DNA of 64,000 nucleotides from Stereocaulon alpinum. Its lineage: Eukaryota > Ascomycota > Lecanoromycetes > Lecanorales > Stereocaulaceae. The stretch spans positions 1 to 64,000 of the forward strand of contig JAEUBA010000001.1 in NCBI GenBank assembly GCA_018257865.1, written 5' to 3'. Positions 32,429 to 44,009 of the stretch are shown here, one piece after another; position 1 is the first letter of the stretch; each line of letters begins with the position of its first letter. Under the pieces are notes generated by a model that was not told where the DNA came from, ran no database searches, and saw only the letters and a program-made list of their open reading frames with translations. A program made the position numbers and the translations under genes.

Positions 32429-33879
32429 AGCTATGACGAAACCAACATGGTAGGTCTTACCTAGACATATCCAACAAGACAACAGCTAAGCTTCAGTCAG
32501 GTTCTAACTTTCTTATCCAATCTGGGCACTGGCGCGCCCTGACATCTTATGGTCTGTTCACGATCCACTTCCGTTCTCTTTGCATCCGGGGTGGCCTATA
32601 GACCTTCGGCCTCTGTTGACTTTTTTACTTGGATTATTATATGTACCCATGAAGTTCTAGATTGTTGGACTTCGTCCAATCAGCCGTTGGCCACGAGCAA
32701 GCGCGACGACAAAAGGAATTGAGAATGTCCACCAGATATCAGCAGGGCCGAGCTGCTTAGGATACCATCGAAACATTTTCCTCATGGATATGCCTTTGAT
32801 GGGAGGTATTCGTTGTACACATGTCATGGACTTTCTGTGAGCCGTCACTTGGAAACCGGTTCAATGGCGATAAGTACACATACAGTTCATTTCACCGTTG
32901 GACATTGCTAGAAGGATTCCGCAATTTGGGGACTTGTTACCGAATGGCAATGCCCAGTTGCTGACTGGCCTTGCCGCTGTTTGCTTCTACATGAGAAAGG
33001 ATCGGAGCTGTGTTCCAGGAAGGCCATGATTCTTTTGTTTTTTGATATGCGAATGGAGCATGAGGGATATGTCGTTTTGCATTTCATAGCGGTGGCAAAG
33101 ACGGTTTTGTCCGTCCAGGGAGGACCTTCTGCTTGTGCTGATTCCTTTACCTCTATTATTTTGTACCCTATTGTCGTTATACGAGGACTCCCATTTCTCA
33201 GTTGGAGGCTATGTACGTCGAGATTCCAGAGACCCGTTCATGTGAGGAGGCTACAGCATTTACAGGGCCATACAAAATGCACATCATTCATCTTAGATTG
33301 CTGTTCCAATAGGCTGTCCGAAGTCAGGCAAATTCCGCTGTAGTCATCTACACCATAGCAAGCAAGGACCAGGTACCAGCCACATGAAGGCTTGTCAGTC
33401 CATCTTTGTATCGTACTGACTTCCTGACTATTGCCCCGATCTGCTGCTATGAAGGAAGTGATAAATAGCTTGTATGCACTTCGCGATGGCCAAGTCGGAA
33501 TCATCTACCATGTTATTCATCCACCTCAGGGTAGATGTATCAGAAAGGCCTTGCGATAATCAAACCAAGAGATACTTGCCGGCGGAAACCACATGTTTCT
33601 GGCCGCCGGGCGCACCGTCATGGGCAATCATGCTCTTGTTGGCATTACAATACGTGCACGGCCACCGGTGAGCTGAAATTTATACATTGTGGCTCGTTGA
33701 ACTCTGGTCCTAACGTCAATGACCGATACAGTACACCGTTCCCGACTAGAATATGCACATGGCTTCGCACTTGCCACCGGACACAGCCTACTCAATCTGA
33801 ACGCTCGTACTGACGTGAGTCCTTCGGCCTATGCTAGGTCTTCATTTGGTGAGTGGGGAAGATAGGAATTTTAATGACA

Positions 33880-33906
33880 CGTTTGCCTTGTTTTTCAAGG
33901 CAAACG
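33880..33906. repeat. Perfect 11-bp inverted repeat (hairpin)
   Basis: CGTTTGCCTTG and its exact complement CAAGGCAAACG are separated by TTTTT. The arm shares TTTGCCTTGT with three further sites about 0.65 kb downstream, so it may be part of a small dispersed element. No protein is encoded. Confidence 0.85.
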
Positions 33907-34478
33907 CTAGGGTAATCTTACTACTTCATCGAACATCTCAGCCGCATCTCGAGCCGGCTTTGTCCGAGAGGACCCCATAACAGGCCAGGAGGCCTGGTCG
34001 AGGAGGGAGCGAGAGCGGCACTGCCCATCCGGTATAATACGTAGCCCCCCTATTGCGTCGCTCTCCTGTAAGTTTAAAGTATGAGTCTATGGCCCCTGCT
34101 GCAATATATCGCAAGCGCTCCACCGACTGCCAGTCACATCAAGAGATCATACACCCGGACCCAAGCTGTGCCGTGATATGGCCCCCTTGTCATCAATCCC
34201 TGGTAGTCATCATAGGCCTACATAAACTCATATGCAAGAACAATTGCAACAAACAGTAACGCCTCGGTTTGTCTAGTGACTACTATATCGGCTATCGAAG
34301 CGAAGATACCACCATCGGGAGTCGACCCATGGGCCACAGGGATTGTCTTCTACCAAGGATCTCCACAAGATAGATGTCGTTTCTCATGCCTTCGCGTCAG
34401 GGATACACAGCTTGACATGTACATCCGGCGCCCCTTAGATCCATCCAATTAGGATAAAGTGTTGCCTGCAATGTGTTA

Positions 34479-34606
34479 GCCTTGTATTACTTACTTTGGT
34501 GACATGCGTTTGCTTTCTATCCTGGAATGGAAGATAACCATTTGCCTTGTAATCTTGAAATCCGTGAAATCTATACATTTGCCTTGTATTTCTGACTTCG
34601 GTGACA
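34479..34606. repeat. Diverged direct repeat with TTGCCTTGTA core
   Basis: AGCCTTGTATTACTTACTTT-GGTGACA (34479-34504) returns as TTGCCTTGTATTTCTGACTT-CGGTGACA (about 34579-34606), and a third short copy TTTGCCTTGT lies at 34541. It looks like a small tandem or MITE-like relic. Confidence 0.6.
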
Positions 34607-35370
34607 GCTAGCTCGGATCGGTATCAGAATCAACCTAAGCCTTGCGGTGACGGGGGCGAGTAATCGGTGGGGATTCTAAGTTGTTAATAGAAAACATAAA
34701 TCTTCTCGCCGCGCCCCCTTTCAAAATCTTATTTTTATCCTGTCACACTCAATTTCTCCAAAATCATAGCTGTTCATGAGTCCTACCGCCATTCTTAGAC
34801 ATGGCTCTGCCGACCTTATGGCCAGTCGAGCAGCAGCGTGCTTGTGTATGTGAGCAATAGACTTCACTTCCATGGTGAAGCGTTACGTTCCTAGGACTCA
34901 TCCGGTGCTAACGAGGCCAATAGGATGCTCGCTATTGTGGAAGTCAATCACAATCAGTACACGCAGCTCCATAGGCATGGCTTCTCCCCGTACCACCACA
35001 CCTCTAGCGTTTTAACGTTGTACCTATCTAACAGCTCGAAGCAGACTAGGTCTGGTGCGTCCGATTTCAGCAGGCTAGTCGCCAGCATACTTTGAGTGAC
35101 CTTGCCAAAAGAACAAGTGGCTGGACATGATCTTCTAGATCACATTAAGCCGCTGCAGACGATAGGCCTCATCTAGTATACTCTCGATACTAATAAATAA
35201 ATTTGTTGCGACTCCAATTGCGCCACCGTACGACACTACTTGCAGAGCTCGAGATTCCCTGCAGGAGATATCTCGGAGGTTCTGGTTTTCCACAAAGCTT
35301 TGACTGCCACGACGACCGGTGAAGCCTCGCCACTTAGAAGCCAACCGAAACCGAATTGGTACTGTTCGGC

Positions 35371-37031
35371 ATGTCTCCACCCATGTACCCTGTCAATCCA
35401 AGGAGATCGCGCACTCCGATGCCCAGGCACAACGCTCCATCTGGTCTTGAACCCGAACAATGTCTGACAAGCGCACGGGATGAGAGCCGATACTCGCGCC
35501 AAGCTGGGCCATATTCTCCGCAGACTCAGTGCATCGGGCCTCGATGGATTAGAGACGACCCTAATTCTCTTCTTGGTCAGAACTATGAGACACTTGAACC
35601 ATTCAACCAGCCAGACATCTCCAGAGACATACATAATGGTACGAATTATACTGGGATTCGGGGCGCCGGCTGGTTTACAGACTTTTCAGGAAATCCAAAA
35701 GAGCCCTATCCTGCTGGGATGATGTCGTATCCATCGCCTCAAGGACCCATATCCCAAAGTTCGTGGCCTGAATCCTGTGCCCGGACCCCTTACCACAATG
35801 GAAGAATACCCATTGTACTAGAACAACCACCATTTCACATGGCCATACCGCCAGGAGAAACCCAAAACCAAAGTGCATCATACAGCTCGTCGTACGGATC
35901 CTTTCATGAGGCTCAGAATGCACGTCAGAAGCAAGACCAGTCTCATCGACAGAGGTCAACTCGTAGAGCGTCACACCACCAGGGCTATCCTCAACATCGC
36001 ACCGATATGAATTTTCAGAAGGGCAACCATGGCATGCTGACTGGCAATGACATTCTCAGTCAAGGGTACCGAGGCCCCAGCTCCGGTCCACACCGTCTCA
36101 GCGTCAATGAAACAAGTTCCGTGGCTCTGGGTTCCTTCTCTCCCTACTCTCAATACGATACGCATCTCAACAATTCCTCAGGGTTTGCCCTCCAACGGAA
36201 AGAGGGTGGTATTTGGCCAAAGAACGCAAGGCAGAGTCCTGGACGAGAGCTACAAGCACGAGAGGAGCCACAGCAAAGAAAATTATGGCCTAGTGCTCCT
36301 GAAATTACAATTTCCATGGCCGATACCTTTGCTGAAACACCCAGTTTGGAACATTTTGAGTCAGAGAAATACTCGCGCCTTCAACGTTCGTCATACAGGG
36401 CTCATGATAAAAGAACCTTAAGGGAAGAGTACCAAAAGCATAGACCTGACGAGGGGAAGCTACGTATCCCATCTAGCCCAGAGCGCCATCGGAAGGAGCA
36501 CAGCCCCGGACCACGCACGCGAATCTTGACTAAGGAAGGGAAGGAACATGCCAAACAGGTGAGGAGGGTTGGGGCGTGTGGTAGGTGCCGTGAAAGGAAG
36601 ATCAGGGTATGTCCCCGAAGCCATTGAGACTTGCTCCATGCTCGGCTGACACATGTTGACAGTGCGACCATGCCCTAGAGAAGATCAAGACGACGAACCT
36701 GGCTCCATACACAGATGCTATGTCTTCCCACCTATCCATTGAATCAGAGTCAAGTGGACACTCCTCCGACCATCTCTCATCGTCGCCTTCGGAACCTGCC
36801 AGTCCATGGTCATTCGACCAACCTGATACTTCCCTTAATCATGATGCCTCGCCATCCATGGCGTTCAATAGCCTATCCGTATCGTCATATCAAAGTAATC
36901 AACCATCGGACTATTCCACATCCCCAACCGGTATTCCTTTGAGCTCACACTCGTTTGACAGAGCCGATTCGTGTGAGCCGCAGCCTTACTCTCCATATGA
37001 CGAGGAGTTTGGAAGCCGTTACCAAACCTAA
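35371..37031 (+). CDS. Half-zinc-cluster nuclear protein, copy B
   Basis: Predicted 534 aa; exons 35371-36606 and 36663-37031. Exon 1 is low-complexity (Pro, Gln, Ser, Tyr, His) and ends with a basic block, RTRILTKEGKEHAKQVRRVG then ACGRCRERKIR; exon 2 starts with C-D-H-A-L. So, as in copy A, only C-x2-C-R-x5-C is present, without the second half of a zinc binuclear cluster. The shared signature is LTxxGxxHAxxVRxxGACxxC, and the intron lies at the identical position (normal GT here). Exon 2 codes a Ser-rich tail ending in DEEFGSRYQT. The frame stays open for 60 further codons past the TAA, with Ser/Gly-rich text, which may mean that this stop is a recent truncation. ATG at 35371 is the first in frame. 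Likely nuclear; role unknown. Confidence 0.6.
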
Positions 37032-38530
37032 AACCTTCCATGTCAGGCTCGCATATACAAAGATTCAGTCACGCAGGATGCTGGTTCTGGGAGCTTTGAT
37101 CCTCCTCATTCTTCACGGGGTTCGGGGCATGGGCTGTACACCAGCACATCATTCTTGGACGGATCGATGCTTGGTGGCCTTGGACCTTGGGACATACTTT
37201 GCTCTCATGCTTGACGTATCGATGAGGCTACAGCCAGGGTCTGGCTCCACGATTTCAATCGCATCAATCAATCGGTCGTGCCTAAGGTGCAAGCGTAGCA
37301 TTTGATACGCTGCTGCTCAACGTTCCTTGACCTTGGCATACATATCGCTCTTACATGACTAATTTGGTGCGCTTTCCGCTCTCGGATGTAACGATTCTGT
37401 TCCCTATCCGCCCGTCCGCTTCGGATAAGTGGTCGTTGTTTGTTCAACAAGAGCTAAGAATTTCCATCGGAGCTCTCACTAACCGATTTGTGCCCAAGGT
37501 ATCGGGTTATCCACACTATCAACGACCCAAGTGTCCCATAGCCTTATTAGCGCTGATACATTGGGAGTCCTCAGCAGGATATCACCCGCGGATCGACTTC
37601 ATCAAATCTGGTTCAATCTTGCTCGGCTGTATACATCATGGACAGACAGGAAGGGCGAAGACCAGAGCAGGTTTTGGGACTTTACTATCGTTGGCGCTTT
37701 CATATATACCCTGGGAGGTGTGTTGATGATTTGATGAGGATATGAGATGTAGACTTAGAAAGTCAAGGTACAAGATTTATTGCAAGCAGTGACTGTGGAT
37801 GTTCAAGTTCCGTAACCATGTCATGGCCTTTCATTGTCTGTGCGAACCCAGGTCTAAGCTAGCACATTCAGCCAATAGGAGCAGATTCTATGACGATCTA
37901 CTGGTGATAGTATCGAATGGGCACTGGTATGCTGCCATGAAAAGCCTCCTCGAACAACGGCCGAAGCACGGCATCAACCTCCTTCCACCGAGGCCGGGCA
38001 TGCTCGAGTAGGATTATTGCAAACACCCTTGTCTTTCCACGTCCGCTCGCTCCAATTCCCTTTATATCAACATAGCCATAAGATCCGAAATAGGGAAACA
38101 ACCGAGCCGCACAAGGGCTTCGTGGGCGCGTCCGCGAAGACCACGGCAGGTGTGGCCAACAAGGTCATGAGGGTCAAGAATTGGTTACACCTTAGTGTAT
38201 GGGAAGTGAAATGAGACATTCACGTCACACGGAGACTCGAGCGGCGGGTAATCTATTGGGACTTGGACTTTGACGTTGATCATTTTCGTAGTTGAGCTAG
38301 CTCGAGTGACGGGAGTTGGGTTGCTGCGAATTGGGCCTGCTTGCATAGTGTGTGCTATAGCCATGGCCTGATATATGTTGCGCGTAGTTTTTGTAAGAAT
38401 TTCGGGCTCTGTAGCTGTAAACCAACAGATTGTGTTTCTGACTCAGGGCAGATACGTCGCTGTCCTCAGCATGTAACTTTTGCTTGGCTCTCGGACTCCT
38501 TCGACATGGTCTTTGTGGAAAGTGCGTCAC
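37032..38530. other. Possible decayed 3' extension of copy B, then spacer
   Basis: In the frame of copy B the text continues past TAA (37029-37031) as NLPCQARIYKDSVTQ... to TGA near 37210, then RIDEATARVWLHDFNRINQ to TAG near 37300. A further coding-like piece in another frame runs to 37734 (HSLISADTLGVLSRIS... and WDFTIVGAFIYTLGG). Whether this is an old C-terminal domain or unrelated scraps cannot be decided by eye. From 37740 to 38530 nothing is supported. Confidence 0.35.
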
Positions 38531-38957
38531 TCATAGTGAAGCGGCGGCTTCGACAGCGCCTGCTGCTCCGAATGTCCTCTTACTGGTAAAAACCACCTCC
38601 ACCGGATACTTCCACTCCATAAACTTTGCCCAGCCTATTACGGAATCAGCGATGCCATTCGCACAGCAAAATCCCAAACCAGGCTCCGTCCTGGGGGTAC
38701 TGGCACTTACCCCAATACGCGCATTTTCTTCCAAAATATTTCCCAGCGTATGGTACCAGTACCATAGTCAAAATGAGTTCCAATTGTTGCAAGCTTTCCT
38801 TCCATTCCTTCTCAGCGTCCGACTCCTCTTGCTCTTCGTCATCATCTATATCGTCGCTTGGAGCTGAGTCGGGGAGGGAGTCGATCTCGTCATCGGGGGT
38901 GGATGTGGCTGGCGAGGCATTGTCTAGGTTGTAAACAGAATCGTAGTTGGAAGACAT
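38531..38957 (-). CDS. Small mitochondrial outer-membrane protein (Mim2-like candidate)
   Basis: Predicted 116 aa from exons 38957-38711 and 38634-38531. The N-terminal half is acidic and Ser-rich (DDEIDSLPDSAPSDDIDDDE), followed by EWKESLQQLELILTMVLVPY, AGKYFGRKCAYWGW and AKFMEWKYPVEVV, a single helix flanked by basic and aromatic residues, then an Ala-rich end. This plan matches fungal Mim2-type proteins of the MIM complex that inserts alpha-helical outer-membrane proteins, but I rank that as candidate only. The intron joins AYWG to WAKFMEW and restores the conserved block; the unspliced frame ends wrongly. ATG at 38957 is preferred over one at 39113, which would lie in the shared promoter. 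Divergent from COX9, with 304 bp between starts. Confidence 0.6.
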
Positions 38958-39261
38958 TGTGGGGAACAAGGAGGAGGGGAGGCTCTCGGCGAGATGGCGT
39001 GGCGCGCTGTTACTCCCGAATAGCCAGCGTAGGTATCGACTCCGGGCTCTTAGAGATGCTGGCTGATAGAACTTGAATATCCGACGTAGGGACGAGAATG
39101 CTGTCGATCTCAAGTTTTGTCAATCATATGTGACGGCCTGCCAAGAACTTGGCATTGAATGACGCTAATTGAGGAGCTCTCTCCGAGCACTTCCAACCTC
39201 CAGCAAACACCAATAACATCAATCACCGAGAGCGTCACGAATCGCAAGAAGCATCACCAAG

Positions 39262-39735
39262 ATGCCTGTCAAACCTATCACTGGGGTACGGTTCTCTTCC
39301 CAACGCTGCGAGCCAGCAATGGCCCGTAGCGACCCCGTGAACAGCCGCTTGACACTTTGTTGTAGTAGCTGACAAGTATGCCACAGATGCTTCGAAGAGG
39401 CCTTGTCATCGATCTCAGCGTAGCTTTCGGTAAGCTCACCAGGATGCGTGCTGCTGAAGACTCCGGATATCCGCCTCTAAGTTTCTACGGAGTTACATCT
39501 ATCAATGCATAGGCTCTTACTGATACGATACTCAATAGGTCTGGGAACATCATTTGGGTATTTCTACTGGTACGGTATGTAATCGAAGGTCCTCTGCTGG
39601 AGAAAGTAACCATTAACAGACGGAGAGCACAAGCGCTGACGTTGCACAGGCTACCATGTTCCAGCAACACGAAGACGTGATCTGTTCTACGCGAAGCTTG
39701 AGCGGGAAAGAGAAGAGAATCAGGGCACATTGTGA
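39262..39735 (+). CDS. COX9: Cytochrome c oxidase subunit VIIa (Cox9)
   Basis: A 62-aa protein pieced from four tiny exons: 39262-39285, 39387-39429, 39539-39574 and 39650-39735. It reads MPVKPITGMLRRGLVIDLSV, then AFGLGTSFGYFYWYGYHVPA and TRRRDLFYAKLERERRENQG. This is the full plan of the Cox9/VIIa family: short matrix start, one inner-membrane helix with Trp/Tyr-rich end, then a charged tail. No single exon exceeds 29 codons, so ordinary ORF scanning misses the gene completely. It is a nuclear-encoded small subunit of respiratory complex IV. The divergent neighbour also looks mitochondrial, suggesting a shared promoter. Confidence 0.9.
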
Positions 39736-40505
39736 GCGGACATGGGTGATTTTACTGTGAGGGTGTAGATTCAAGACGACGGCAGCTACAAGAGAAGCCT
39801 ACTGAGAGAATTGTACATATGGCATTGACTTGGAGGGCAAAATATGGCATCTTTACCTAGGAAAAAACAGGTCTAAATTTGAACCACCTATCGCAGGATC
39901 AATTTCTGAAATGCTACAGTAACTGAGACTTGTTCCACAAGGAATAGCAAACTAGGAACAATCAGTCTCTACCTCACGTCGAAGACTTCTTGATCACGTA
40001 GTGGAGTTCTTACTGTTCAGTTCATTGCTATTTTGCAGCTCTCCAAAGTCCCATATCTGCGCTGTTATAAGTATCAGTGTTTTGCATTCGAAGCCTCATG
40101 CTCTGGCATTGAAGCTTTCGGCTGGTGAACCCAGTGCGATTTTCACACGAGGAAGAAGGTGAAGCTCGAATTGAACCTTTTCATCCACTTTTGAGAGCTC
40201 GGATTTTATTATATTCCTTCAAGAGAGCTTGTAGTTTGTAGCATCATGGAATAACGTAGGTTTTGACAGTCTCGCTTAAACCTCGGCCCACACAGATCTT
40301 TGGCGTGTAGAGGAACTTTCACGCCTACAGCTCTACAACTTGAACCTCAACTCGCGCCCGACCCTGACCCTAGGCCCGGATCTCGCCCCAAGTCACTGCA
40401 ATTCCTGTTCAAGCTCTAGGCGCGAGCTACTGACAGCCGGAAACAGCAAGCAGACTCTTGCAGAGCTACCCTACCCCCGAACACTTCTAATACACTCTAC
40501 CCACT
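39736..40505. other. RACK1 promoter and 5' leader
   Basis: About 770 bp without a gene. Toward the RACK1 start the sequence becomes rich in C and CT (40340-40500), as expected for a highly expressed gene of the translation apparatus with a pyrimidine-rich leader. Confidence 0.45.
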
Positions 40506-41703
40506 ATGGCGGAGCAATTGGTGATGCGAGGGACTCTTGAAGGCCATAGTGGCTGGGTGACCTCATTAGCTACCAGCTTGGAGAATCAAAACATGCTGCT
40601 GTCCGGCAGCCGTGACAAAACCCTCATCATTTGGAACCTGACCCGTGACGATCAAGCCTACGGCTACCCAAAGCGAAGCTTACACGGCCATTCCCATATC
40701 GTCTCCGACTGTGTATGTGCTCTGTCCAAGTGGATAAGAAGCTCTTGAAGCTGACCATTCCTCAGGTCATATCATCAGACGGTGCCTACGCGCTTTCCGC
40801 ATCCTGGGATAAGACTCTTCGCCTTTGGGAACTCGCAACTGGCGTTACTACTCGTCGTTTCGTCGGCCACAGCAACGATGTCCTCTCTGTCTCTTTCTCT
40901 GCCGACAACCGTCAAATAGTCTCTGGGTCGCGTGACCGCACAATCAAGCTCTGGAACACTTTAGGAGACTGCAAATTTACCATCACCGACAAGGGTCATA
41001 CCGAATGGGTTTCGTGTGTGCGCTTCAGCCCAAATCCTCAGAATCCGGTCATTGTCAGCGCTGGTTGGGATAAGCTTGTCAAGGTATGTCATAGTTCCAG
41101 GCAAGGATAATTGCACACTGTCAGAGGATGCTTTGCAATCTACAAGTATTTGCTACTTCAGAGCTTTCGAGCCATGAGACAAACAATCACCATATGCACT
41201 GATGACAATTACGAATAGCTTCTCCACTGTACCATGCCAGAACGAAGTGGACCGTGCTAATCGCGTCTTTCTCGTAGGTCTGGGAGCTAGCATCCTGCCG
41301 CATTCAAACCGACCACATCGGCCACACCGGCTACATCAATACCGTCACCATCTCCCCCGACGGCTCCCTCTGTGCCTCCGGAGGCAAAGATGGAACAACC
41401 ATGCTCTGGGACCTGAACGAGTCGAAACATCTCTACTCCTTGACAGCCGGTGACGAGATCCATGCGCTCGTTTTCTCACCCAACCGATACTGGCTCTGCG
41501 CTGCGACGTCTAGCTCGATCATAATATTCGATTTGGAGAAGAAGAGCAAGGTCGATGAACTGAAGCCCGACTATACCGCTGTGGGCAAGAAGAGCAGGGA
41601 GCCGGAGTGTGTGAGTTTGGCGTGGAGCGGGGACGGGCAGACACTGTTCGCTGGATACACGGACAACCTGATCAGGGCTTGGGGCGTTATGTCGAGGCAA
41701 TAG
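40506..41703 (+). CDS. cpc2: RACK1/Cpc2 seven-WD40 ribosomal scaffold protein
   Basis: Predicted 316 aa, the standard length of RACK1, from exons 40506-40712, 40766-41083 and 41278-41703. The start MAEQLVMRGTLEGHSGWVTS and repeated GH...WD/WN units are typical: SGSRDKTLIIWNL, SASWDKTLRLWEL, SGSRDRTIKLWNT, SAGWDKLVKVWEL, SGGKDGTTMLWDL, a sixth repeat with FDLEKK, and AGYTDNLIRAWGV. RACK1 binds the head of the 40S ribosomal subunit and scaffolds kinase signalling; in fungi Cpc2/CpcB dampens the amino-acid starvation response. Both introns fall at phase 0. Intron 2 (194 bp) is longer than most here; RACK1 introns in other organisms can host snoRNAs, but I found no convincing box C/D pair. Confidence 0.95.
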
Positions 41704-42334
41704 ATTCGAATGGGCAGGGTTGACGATGGGATGGGATGGGATGGGGTGAGGCAGGGAGGCTTTCGAAGCAATACTCGGTACCCATGTGCCATACCTTCGG
41801 CAATATGCTTGGGATAGAGCTAGGTCGATTCAAGGTAGCAAGGTAGAGCTGTTCGATAGACAGAAACATCAAGTAAAAGTTCTAGACGCATATGAATGGC
41901 TTTTACATGCATCTGAAGGCACTTGACGGTATTTCAATTTCGTCCTGCTAGACCCTGCTTTTAGCTAGGAGGGCAACAAGCTCAACTTGAGCTGGTAAGG
42001 GCCTCATCTAGCGCATTTCAAGCCTGCCATCCTCGCCAGACTGCTGTTCCTCCTGCATCAGAACTGCACCGTCGACTCTCAAGCTGCAGTGTAGACTCCC
42101 AGTTCGGGGAGGTACGATCAGCGTTCGCGAGTATCGCTACGCGCGATTCAACCGTAGATAGAATGTTACAGGCTGGATCGGACCCGGCTGTTCCTTGAGT
42201 TCCACGAAGGACCTTCCGCTTGCTGGCTGCGTCTTCGTCGCGGCTATCGCTGCTTTGCCCTTCTAGTCGGCCGTATAGCCGTATGCGCTTTGTGCTTCTT
42301 TCCTCTTTCCCAGTATCCAATACAGGCCTTGGCT

Positions 42335-43758
42335 TCACTTTCCTAGTTCTTTCAAGCTTTCGTCTGCCCTTTCGACTCCTTCCAAGAATCCGATCCCTTT
42401 GCTGATAGATCTGCCCTCGTCGAGCCTCCTCCTAGCCTCTACTACATTTCCTTCCATTAAAGCAAAGTCGCCGAGGTTAATTGTCGCTACTGCACAACCC
42501 TCATCACATTCTTCTGTCCGTTGAGGCGGCTTGATCGACGAAGCAAGCGCGAGAGCTTTGAGACCCCATTGACGGGCATCGGAAAGATGGGAGGCGGCTG
42601 AAGAGGGGGCTTGATTGGGTGTCAAGCTGGGAGGAGGGTTCTGCTGAGCTAGGGAGATGGCGAGATTATTCACTGCCGAAGCCTGTCAGTTTGCGATACA
42701 AAGAAAGGTCGGATGACTGGTCATACTTAGCACAACGGAGTGGCAGTTTGATGGAGGGCAAAGGCTTAGGGCTTGCAAGAACAGGGGAGCGGAGAGGTGG
42801 TGCTGGTCTTTAGCTTCGTAGTGGTGGCCCAGAGCTGAATGGTGCAGGTTAGCAAGCGACAGCTCTAAAGCCGGATATGTGTCATCTCACATTCAAGCGC
42901 ACCGCCAATCTCTTCGTTGCTCATCCATTCCCCCTCTCCTTCTTTGACACCTTCATCTTCCCTTCTTTTCAGCTCCTTTAACAATGCAGTGACCGCCCAT
43001 ACCAGTCTCTCCTCTGCAGCTTCCTGGTTGTCGACTTGCTCATGTGCGTAGTACTCTCCTAATTTGACGCTGATCCCTATCGTCTTCCCAAGCACTTTGG
43101 TTCTCTGGCCTTCGAACCCGGGCTTCCCCCCAACCTCCTCAATCCACTGTAGACAATCTGAACGTACTAGCTCGAGCACATCAATGGCTTTCTGATACAT
43201 GTATATCTGCTCGAAAAGTTTTGACAGTTGGATCTTCACGCCCAGTATCTCATCACTGAACGGATCCATGCCCAGTTCTGCGGCAATTTGAAGAGCTTGA
43301 CGATAGTACTTGACGGCATTCTTGGGCTGCAGATCGATGTTGTGGTAGTAGAGGGCACGGCGAAGTTTGGCTGCTACGGGTTCAGGATAGGCTTTGAAGT
43401 CACCAACGATGTAGGACTGGTATATATAATTGATGTATACGAGCATTCCCATGCCGAAAAGAATGCTAGAACTCTGTTAGAGACTAACTTCAGGGGCAAC
43501 TATCAGCGGCAACGCTTACATGGCAGAGGCGAGGGTCATAGAAAAAGGATACTCCTTGAAAAGCTTTTTTGCTGCAACTCGCGTTGAAGCCTTCCTCCGC
43601 GCGGGAGGCCAGGGACTTCTCATAAGTAAAATTCGCTCAGCTCGTCGAAGGTGAGTTGTTGGCAAGCTGTGGAAGGCCAATCGAGATGGGGGATATGCTG
43701 AAAGACTTGTGCGGAGTACGCCTACCCGGAGGGCTCGAGGACATGCCCTTGCAAGCAT
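42335..43758 (-). CDS. Mitochondrial TPR protein, Mgr3-like
   Basis: Predicted 420 aa from exons 43758-43520, 43465-42891, 42834-42734 and 42682-42335. The N-terminus is rich in Arg/Ser/Ala with few acids (MLARACPRALRVGVLRTSLS), a mitochondrial presequence, followed by one helix formed across intron 1 (YPFSMTLASAI / ILFGMGMLVYINYIYQSYI). Then helical repeats: PEPVAAKLRRALYYHNIDLQ, PKNAVKYYRQALQIAAELGM, ILGVKIQLSKLFEQIYMYQK, and near the end INLGDFALMEGNVVEARRRL. This layout fits Mgr3-like TPR proteins that tether substrates to the inner-membrane i-AAA protease, though the name rests on overall resemblance. The third donor (GTGCTAAGT) is the least certain junction. An open frame at 42018-42338 overlaps the 3' side and is treated as UTR. 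Confidence 0.75.
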
Positions 43759-44009
43759 CCTGGAAGCACCTAATGGCGATGGCAGTGAATTGTAGGCCCC
43801 GAAAACTGCTTGACCGTCGATCCCAATGGTTGATGTTGCTCGAATGGAAAAGAGGGGATCATCATTGCTGGAGAGGCGCGAATGGCCAATTTTGACGCTA
43901 GATGACGTACGGATTCGGCTCTACTTGCATCTAAACTCGAACACTTCAACATGGTTTGTGTCTACTACACATATATGAACGGCCTGCTCAATGGGCGTAG
44001 CACTTCGCC

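Larger units (their letters stand above)
32429..35370. other. Long spacer between the two half-zinc-cluster genes
   Basis: About 2.9 kb without a supported gene. Frames up to 120 codons exist (32981-33343 plus) but lack family signal. Structured items: a perfect hairpin at 33880-33906 and a diverged direct repeat at about 34479-34504 and 34579-34606, listed separately. Part of it is probably the long 5' leader of the next gene. Confidence 0.4.

Noticed and set aside
41084..41277. snoRNA inside RACK1 intron 2
   Set aside because: A CTGATGA-like box C occurs near 41197, but no CTGA box D with a terminal stem is found at a fitting distance.
42018..42338. 106-codon frame downstream of the TPR gene
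   Set aside because: It overlaps the 3' end of the TPR gene, is Ser/Arg/Asp-rich without a family, and fits 3' UTR.
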